Part shown: piece after piece, positions 6,138 through 10,883 of the stretch
Layout: each line of letters starts with the position of its first letter
How positions within the stretch are numbered: position 1 is the first letter of the stretch
Made by a program: the position numbers and the translations under genes
Notes under the pieces: model-generated
What the model saw: the letters and a program-made list of their open reading frames with translations, nothing else
The model's database searches: none
What the model was told of the DNA's origin: nothing
Assembly (NCBI GenBank): GCA_002469765.1
Contig: DKNS01000189.1
Span: 8,632 to 19,514 of the forward strand
Direction: 5' to 3'
Length of the DNA stretch: 10,883 nt
Origin: Flavobacteriales bacterium UBA7382
GTDB lineage: Bacteria; Bacteroidota; Bacteroidia; Flavobacteriales_D; Sanyastnellaceae

Positions 6138-8264
6138 ATGAAGTTCAAACCCTTTTTCTCCGTGGTCGCAGCAGTCGCGCTGTTGGCGTCTTGCGGAGCC
6201 GATTCAACTCAAAACATGACCTATCCAGAAACGCGAACTGTCGACGTGGTGGACACCTTGTGGGGCACCGCAGTCGCTGACCCGTACCGTTGGTTGGAAG
6301 ACGACCGCGATCCTGAAGTGATGGCGTGGGTCGCGAACCAGGCAGAGACTGCGACGTCATTCTTGCACAGCCTCCCCGGCCGTGACGAGTTGCGCCAACG
6401 CTGCGAGGAGCTGTTCAACCACCCACGCGTCGGGATCCCTCGCCGCATCGGAGAGAAGGTCTTTTTGACCCGGAACAACGGGTTGCAGAACCAGAGTGTG
6501 ATTTTCGTCCAAGACCAAGATGGCGCTGAAGAGCGCGTGTTTTTGGACCCCAACATGTTGAGCAAGGATGGCACGGTGACGGCAAGTTTGTCTGGGGCAT
6601 CGCCCGACGGCCGGTACGTCGTGGAGGTCCGCAACGCGGCAGGATCCGATTGGCAAGAAATGCGCGTGCTGGATTTGACCACGGGCGAATCGACCGACGA
6701 AGTGCTGGAATGGGTGAAATTCTCCGGTGCTTCCTGGGTGCAAGATGGCTTCTACTACAGCCGCTACCCGGCTCCTGAAGGCAGCGCGTTCAGTGCGGAA
6801 AACACCTTTCACAGCGTGTACTTCCACAAGGTTGGCACACCCCAAGAACAAGACCAATTGGTCTTCCGAAACGACAACGAGCCCAACCGTTACCATTTCG
6901 CAGGTGCCACGGAGGACGGACGGTACGTCGTGCTCAACACCAGCACAGGAACCGATGGAAACGCCCTCCATGTCATGGACCGGGAGGCGGACAATCCCGT
7001 CTGGTCGCCCCTGGTGGTAGGCTTCAAGAATCACTCCTCGTTGGTGGAGCATGTCGAGGGCAAGTTGTACGTCCTGACAGACATTGGGGCGCCACGGTAT
7101 CGCTTGGTGGCCGCCGATCCCGCCTCGCCGTCGGACCAATCCCTGTGGCGCGACATCCTTCCAGAATCCGGCGACTTGTTGGAGTCTGTGAGTGTGGTGG
7201 GCGGCCAGCTTTGGGCCACTTACTTGCACAATGCCTCACACCGGGTGTTGCGTTGCGACCTGGACGGATCCAACCCCCGCGAGGTAGCGTTGCCTTCGGA
7301 CGTGGGGTCCGTGGGCGGCTTTGGCGGCAAAATGGACGCCAAGGACTTGCACTACGCCTTCACGTCGTTCACCCAGCCCACCTCCATTTACAAGTTGGAC
7401 ATCGCGTCGGGCACGTCCACGTTGTGGAGCCAGCCCGAGGTGGCCTTCGATCCTTCTGCGTTTGAGGCCAAGCAAATCTGGTTCTCCTCCAAGGACGGCA
7501 CCCAAGTGCCCATGTTCGTGGTGCACCAGAAAGGGCTCGAGTTGGACGGGACCAACCCCACCTTGCTGTACGCATATGGTGGATTCAACATCAGCTTGAC
7601 CCCGAGCTTCAGCGCCAGCAACATCGCGTTCTTGGAGCGCGGTGGGGTATACGCCATGGCCAACCTTCGCGGAGGCGGAGAATTTGGCGAAGCGTGGCAC
7701 AAGGCCGGCATGCTGTTGGACAAGCAGAACGTGTTCGACGATTTCTTTGCCGCCGGCGACCACTTGGTGACTGAGGGCTACACGTCGCACGACAAGCTGG
7801 GTGTCGCAGGCGGTTCCAACGGTGGGTTGCTTGTGGGTGCCATCATGACCCAGCGTCCGGACTTCGCTCGCGTGGCCCTGCCTGCGGTGGGGGTCATGGA
7901 CATGTTGCGTTACCACAAGTTCACCATTGGGTGGGGCTGGATCCCAGAATACGGGTGTGCAGACAGCACACGGGCGGACTTCGAGAATTTGCTCGGCTAT
8001 TCGCCAGTGCACAATTTGAACGAGGGTGTGACGTATCCGAGCACCATGGTCACCACAGCCGACCACGACGACCGCGTGGTCCCGGCTCACAGTTTTAAAT
8101 TTGCCGCCCGCCTGCAAGCGGCGCATGCGGGCGATCGCCCCATCATTTTGCGGGTGGAGACCAACGCCGGACATGGAGCCGGCAAGCCGATTGGAAAAAT
8201 CTTGGACGAGCAAGCGGACAAGTGGGCGTTTGTGTTGAATGAATTGAGCGCCTTGAGGCCATGA
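6138..8264 (+). CDS. Prolyl oligopeptidase (peptidase family S9A), lipoprotein
   Basis: The predicted enzyme is 708 aa, very close to the ~710 aa of classic prolyl oligopeptidases, and hydrolyses short peptides after proline. The start ATG at 6138 is chosen because it gives a lipoprotein signal peptide (MKFKPFFSVVAAVALLASC, lipid-attached Cys at 19); the frame is open further upstream but without signal features. The N-terminal hallmark DPYRWLEDDRDPEVMAWV follows, then a seven-bladed beta-propeller that should filter substrates by size (roughly 75-430), then the alpha/beta-hydrolase domain. The triad is complete: S560 in AGGSNGGLL, D644 in TADHDDRVVP (with R646), and H679 in ETNAGHGAG. The spacing matches the porcine enzyme (554/641/680). 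YAYGGFNISLTP and NLRGGGEFGEAWH are also canonical. Lipid anchoring suggests it acts in the periplasm or at the outer membrane on oligopeptides released by other proteases. Confidence 0.96.
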   Translation: MKFKPFFSVVAAVALLASCGADSTQNMTYPETRTVDVVDTLWGTAVADPYRWLEDDRDPEVMAWVANQAETATSFLHSLPGRDELRQRCEELFNHPRVGIPRRIGEKVFLTRNNGLQNQSVIFVQDQDGAEERVFLDPNMLSKDGTVTASLSGASPDGRYVVEVRNAAGSDWQEMRVLDLTTGESTDEVLEWVKFSGASWVQDGFYYSRYPAPEGSAFSAENTFHSVYFHKVGTPQEQDQLVFRNDNEPNRYHFAGATEDGRYVVLNTSTGTDGNALHVMDREADNPVWSPLVVGFKNHSSLVEHVEGKLYVLTDIGAPRYRLVAADPASPSDQSLWRDILPESGDLLESVSVVGGQLWATYLHNASHRVLRCDLDGSNPREVALPSDVGSVGGFGGKMDAKDLHYAFTSFTQPTSIYKLDIASGTSTLWSQPEVAFDPSAFEAKQIWFSSKDGTQVPMFVVHQKGLELDGTNPTLLYAYGGFNISLTPSFSASNIAFLERGGVYAMANLRGGGEFGEAWHKAGMLLDKQNVFDDFFAAGDHLVTEGYTSHDKLGVAGGSNGGLLVGAIMTQRPDFARVALPAVGVMDMLRYHKFTIGWGWIPEYGCADSTRADFENLLGYSPVHNLNEGVTYPSTMVTTADHDDRVVPAHSFKFAARLQAAHAGDRPIILRVETNAGHGAGKPIGKILDEQADKWAFVLNELSALRP

Positions 8265-8280
8265 AGTATGCCGTACTTCA
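8262..8280 (+). terminator. Weak hairpin starting at the peptidase stop codon
   Basis: TGAAGTA (8262-8268) pairs with TACTTCA (8274-8280) around the 5-base loop tgccg; the stem begins with the stop codon itself. It is AT-rich and has no T-run after it, so it is at best a weak or factor-aided transcription end. The position between two convergent genes is where a terminator is expected. Confidence 0.3.
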
Positions 8281-8479
8281 AGCGATAGAGACGTCAGAGT
8301 AACCCAAATTCCACAGGGGATCTAGGAAATGATTGACCTTCACGGAGTCAATTCACCGCTACTGGATTCAAGAGGCATTGCAAGGAAAGAGGTGTATCCA
8401 GAATTGACCTGGGCCATGGTTGGTTTGCAGTCGTTTGAGTGCAAAACAATCAGGCTTTTCTCGATTCACGTTTAGAGGG
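8281..8479. other. Convergent intergenic region, no gene seen
   Basis: Nothing codes convincingly here. It contains an imperfect palindrome (attgac at 8332-8337 with gtcaat at 8347-8352, 9-base loop) and a second copy of attgacct at 8403-8410. Neither looks like a tRNA, attachment site or strong terminator. The sequence is more AT-rich than the flanking genes. Confidence 0.5.
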
Positions 8480-9025
8480 TCACTCAGAGGTGGTGAGGTT
8501 GGCGATCACCTCGATCATCCGGCCAAATTCCTCTTCATCAAACAGCCTGGTCAGCATCGCGATGTGGCCTTCTTGGTCGACCACCACGTTTCGAGTGACG
8601 CCGGTCTTGCGGCCGGCGATGCTGTAGAAGACCTCGCCGCCAGCATCTGGACACATTGGGTAGGTGACGTTCATTTTGGCAGCAAAGTCCTTCACTTTCT
8701 CAGCGGGTTCGTCAAGGTCAACGCCAAGCAGGGTGAAGCCTGTGGGCCTGCTTCTAAATGCCTGCCACACTTCCGATTCAAGGTGGGGCATTTCCGCACG
8801 GCACACGCTGCACCACGACGCGGTGAACTGAAGCACGTAGACTGTGCCGAGCAGCGAGGTGCGGCTGTGGATCTTGCCGGTCAAGTCGGTCAATTCAAAG
8901 TCGGGCACGTCTTCGCCCACAGCCACGATGAATCCACGGGCATCAGGTGCCGCGGTCTGGGCCAAGGCGAAAGCAGAAAAAAAGCTCGTGCATGCGGCAA
9001 CAACAAGATGGAGGTGGAGTTTCAT
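8480..9025 (-). CDS. Exported TlpA/ResA-like thioredoxin-fold protein
   Basis: The start at 9025 gives a 181-aa protein with a clean signal peptide (MKLHLHLVVAACTSFFSAFALAQ). The frame stays open upstream to 9208, but that would bury the signal and overlap the divergent gene. The mature part has a redoxin/TlpA fold: VGEDVPDFELTDLTG (36-50), VLQFTASWCSVCRAEMPHLE (64-83) with redox-active C72-x2-C75, and LLGVDLDEP (99-107). C125 is a third cysteine. Where thioredoxins normally have a cis-proline after the GV of the C-terminal half, this protein has GVTRNVVVDQEGHI, so Thr144 stands in that position. Family members reduce disulfides or deliver electrons for cytochrome c and copper-protein maturation in the periplasm. 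Divergent transcription 79 bases from a haem-c/copper enzyme fits such a helper role, but that is inference. Confidence 0.88.
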   Translation of the reverse strand: MKLHLHLVVAACTSFFSAFALAQTAAPDARGFIVAVGEDVPDFELTDLTGKIHSRTSLLGTVYVLQFTASWCSVCRAEMPHLESEVWQAFRSRPTGFTLLGVDLDEPAEKVKDFAAKMNVTYPMCPDAGGEVFYSIAGRKTGVTRNVVVDQEGHIAMLTRLFDEEEFGRMIEVIANLTTSE

Positions 9026-9104
9026 GGCATCAAGTTCTGGAAATCGAACCAAATCGCACAGCGGGATGTTCGCCCAGTTGCATCTCCAAGACTTACATTG
9101 AACC
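9026..9104. promoter_or_regulatory. Divergent promoter region
   Basis: The 79 bases between the minus-strand thioredoxin and the plus-strand copper enzyme must carry both promoters. On the plus strand, tacattga at 9095-9102 is an imperfect match to the Bacteroidota -7 element TAnnTTTG. No convincing -33 TTTG is placed at the usual distance. No Shine-Dalgarno sequence is visible ahead of either ATG. The assignment rests on gene geometry. Confidence 0.4.
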
Positions 9105-10694
9105 ATGAAGTCGTTTTTCACTTGGGCCATTGTGGGTCTCGCAGCGGTTTTCCCTGCAACCTCTTGGGGACAATCTGTCACGTTCCACGCGGACATCGCC
9201 CCCATCATTTACAACGAGTGCACCCAATGCCATCGGGTGGGGGAAATCGGCCCCATGCCGTTCACCACGTATGCCGAAGTCGCAGCCTACGGCAACTTCA
9301 TCGAGTACGTCACCCAAACGGGCTACATGCCGCCCTGGACGCCGGACCACAACTACAGTTCGCTGCGGGGCGAGCGGTTTTTGACCCAAGCCCAAAAGGA
9401 CCTCATCAGCGCTTGGGTGGCGGACGGCATGCCGGAAGGCAATTCTGCAGACAACCCGGGGTTGCCTTCGTACCCCGACGACAGCCAAATTGGCGAGCCA
9501 GACTTGGTGCTGGGCATGCCGGAGCCCTTTGTGCATGAAGGCAACATGTTGGACCAATACCAAGTGTTTGTGATTCCCACTGGGGTGACTGAGGCCAAGG
9601 AGGTGAAGGCGGTGGAAATCCGGCCTGGCAACAACGCGGTCGACCACCACGCTCTGGTCGCGTACACCAACGTCCCGTATGTCATTGCTCAGGCCCAAGC
9701 CTTGGACGCCGCCGACCCCAACCCGGGGTACGAGAGCTTTGGCGATTATGGTGTCGATGTAGAGCAATACTTGTTTGGCGGTTGGGTGCCTGGCACGCCT
9801 CCGATCGAATTTCCCCCGACCATTGGCCATGTGATGGAGCCTGGAAGCCACCTGCTGTTGCAGATGCATTATGGACCTTCGCCCATTGAAGAAGTGGACC
9901 AAACCGAGATCAACATTTTCTTCCACGACGCACCCATCCAGCGGGAGGTCGTCACGGTGATTGCAGGCCCGGAAACTTTGGGAGAACCCTTTGTCATTCC
10001 ACCCAACGAAGTCACCACGTTCCATTCCACTGTTCCTGTCGACGACGACATCAGCTTGGTGTCCATCACGCCCCATTGCCATTTGATCGGCAAGTCGTGG
10101 GAAGTGTTTGCCCGCAGTGCCAATGGGCAAGACACCATTCCGTTGATCTCCATCCCAGAGTGGGATTTCAATTGGCATGGCATCTTCACCTTCCCTGAAT
10201 TGGTGCACATCCCGGCAGGATATGTGGTTGAGTCGTTCTGCGCTTACGACAACACTGCTGACAACCCCTTCAACCCCCATAATCCACCCCAGTGGATGTC
10301 CTGGGGAGACTTCACAACTGAGGAAATGTTCGTGCTGTTCCTTCAAGGCGTGCCCTACGAGGAGGGGGACGAGGACATCTCCTTGTCTGTGCCTGACCGA
10401 AACACGGTTTTGCACTACAGCCAGGACAACTTGTTCCCGGCGTGGCCCAACCCTGCCCGCGCCGACGAAGTCCGTGTGGGCTTTCACTTGAACCAACCAG
10501 CGAAGGCGTCACTCGTGTTGCGAGACATGCAGGGACGTGTTGTGAAAACCTGGATGGATGGGAAGAATCTCCCGGCAGGTCACCACTTGGAAGTTTTTGA
10601 CGTGTCGGCCCTCCCAGCAGGCCAATACCTCTATACCCTGACCACCTCCACGGGCGCGGTACGCAGCGCCCATCTGCAAGTGCTGCCTCAGTGA
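9105..10694 (+). CDS. Cytochrome c / PHM-like copper monooxygenase fusion with T9SS sorting domain
   Basis: The 529-aa protein has four parts. (1) A signal peptide, cleaved after about SWGQ (23). (2) A small c-type cytochrome domain (~25-115) with haem motif C39-T-Q-C42-H43 and M75 in GYMPPW as likely axial ligand. (3) A copper type II, ascorbate-dependent monooxygenase region (~130-430). It shows both copper sites of peptidylglycine/dopamine monooxygenases: H181-H182 (VDHHALVAY) and H255 (LLLQMHYGP) for the first copper, H324-x-H326 (TPHCHLIGK) and M408 (TTEEMFVLF) for the second. (4) A C-terminal type IX sorting domain (~443-529) starting LFPAWPNPA and containing LRDMQGRVV and LPAGQYLYTL. 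So it is probably exported across both membranes and held at the surface or released. It would hydroxylate an unknown substrate with O2; the fused haem could feed electrons in place of ascorbate. Cytochrome/Cu-monooxygenase/redoxin combinations exist in other bacteria but are little studied. The stop is overlapped by the next gene. Confidence 0.92.
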   Translation: MKSFFTWAIVGLAAVFPATSWGQSVTFHADIAPIIYNECTQCHRVGEIGPMPFTTYAEVAAYGNFIEYVTQTGYMPPWTPDHNYSSLRGERFLTQAQKDLISAWVADGMPEGNSADNPGLPSYPDDSQIGEPDLVLGMPEPFVHEGNMLDQYQVFVIPTGVTEAKEVKAVEIRPGNNAVDHHALVAYTNVPYVIAQAQALDAADPNPGYESFGDYGVDVEQYLFGGWVPGTPPIEFPPTIGHVMEPGSHLLLQMHYGPSPIEEVDQTEINIFFHDAPIQREVVTVIAGPETLGEPFVIPPNEVTTFHSTVPVDDDISLVSITPHCHLIGKSWEVFARSANGQDTIPLISIPEWDFNWHGIFTFPELVHIPAGYVVESFCAYDNTADNPFNPHNPPQWMSWGDFTTEEMFVLFLQGVPYEEGDEDISLSVPDRNTVLHYSQDNLFPAWPNPARADEVRVGFHLNQPAKASLVLRDMQGRVVKTWMDGKNLPAGHHLEVFDVSALPAGQYLYTLTTSTGAVRSAHLQVLPQ

Positions 10695-10883
10695 GTCCGG
10701 TGTGGAAAGTGGTGGTGTTTTTGGCGCCACTCTGTCCCATCTGCCAGGACTACACCTACTTCCTTAACGCACTCCATGACCAATGGACGGCGACAGATGT
10801 CCCCGTCGAGATGGTGGGGGTCTTTCCTGAGGGCAGCGCCTCATTGGAGGACATCGAGGATTTTGCGGACACCTACAGGGTGG
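10691..10883 (+). CDS. Redoxin/thioredoxin-fold protein (3' partial)
   Basis: The GTG at 10691 overlaps the stop of the copper enzyme (GTGA), and the frame stays open to the right edge, giving 64 residues. A second in-frame GTG at 10700 is an alternative start. The visible part has a first beta-strand VVVFLAPLCPICQDY, with C-P-I-C in the position of the redox-active CxxC (residues 15-18). This is followed by FLNALHDQW and VEMVGVFPEG, as in redoxin/AhpC-TSA-type domains. No signal peptide is visible, though the strand comes so soon after the start that the protein may begin directly with the fold or use an unannotated start. Its tight coupling suggests it works with the copper enzyme, for example in thiol or copper handling. 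The domain class is fairly secure; the function is not. Confidence 0.8.
   Translation, partial: MSPVWKVVVFLAPLCPICQDYTYFLNALHDQWTATDVPVEMVGVFPEGSASLEDIEDFADTYRV

Noticed and set aside
7236..8213. Minus-strand open frame of 325 codons opposite the prolyl oligopeptidase
   Set aside because: It overlaps the catalytic domain of a well-supported gene and shows no domain, signal or coding signature of its own.
8265..8479. tRNA or small RNA gene in the convergent gap
   Set aside because: No T-loop consensus, acceptor pairing or other recognisable RNA fold was found; only two short palindromes are present.
9093..10496. Long minus-strand open frame (467 codons) opposite the copper enzyme
   Set aside because: It lies antisense to a gene with clear domains and motifs, and its translation is rich in His/Arg/Val with no recognisable motif, as expected of a shadow frame in GC-rich DNA.

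Overview
The window looks like chromosomal DNA from a fairly GC-rich member of the Bacteroidota, probably a marine Flavobacteriales-type lineage. Four things point there: a C-terminal type IX secretion (T9SS) sorting domain on the copper enzyme at 9105-10694; a secreted Cys-rich protein built from 'ACNYDP...DGSC' units, which are common in marine Bacteroidota; an Rrf2-cysH pair; and a near absence of Shine-Dalgarno sequences ahead of the genes. The lineage is inferred from these features, since there is no rRNA or other marker gene. I see no tRNA, rRNA, CRISPR array, IS element or phage gene.

Layout. (a) 3-1990: the 3' end of a large secreted Cys-rich, calcium-binding-type repeat protein, joined by an ATGA stop/start overlap to a GH53 endo-beta-1,4-galactanase. 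(b) 1991-3799: a possible 53-codon membrane microprotein, then a complete DEAD-box RNA helicase with a basic tail. (c) 3800-5052: an Rrf2 regulator with an Fe-S-type cysteine set, followed by cysH (assimilatory APS/PAPS reductase). The 10-bp sequence cctgtgggat lies upstream of the regulator and recurs inverted just upstream of cysH. (d) 5079-5906: a DUF808/YedI-family inner-membrane protein, then about 230 bases of unclear content. (e) 6138-8264: a lipoprotein prolyl oligopeptidase with a complete Ser-Asp-His triad. (f) 8265-8479: a short convergent intergenic stretch with two small inverted repeats. (g) 8480-9025: the only minus-strand gene, an exported TlpA/ResA-like thioredoxin. (h) 9105-10883: divergent from it, a cytochrome c / PHM-like copper monooxygenase / T9SS fusion, overlapped by GTGA with a redoxin gene that runs off the right edge.

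How the parts may work together. Regions a and e suggest a life on polymeric organic matter: galactan cleavage, and hydrolysis of oligopeptides at the envelope. Region c is a sulfate-assimilation unit in which the regulator probably senses Fe-S or cysteine status. Region h is the most unusual: one polypeptide carries a haem-c domain (C39-x2-C42-H43) and all the expected copper ligands of a peptidylglycine/dopamine-type monooxygenase (H181, H182, H255, H324, H326, M408), and is apparently sent to the cell surface by T9SS. Two separate thioredoxin-fold proteins with CxxC motifs flank it. Its substrate and electron route cannot be read from sequence.
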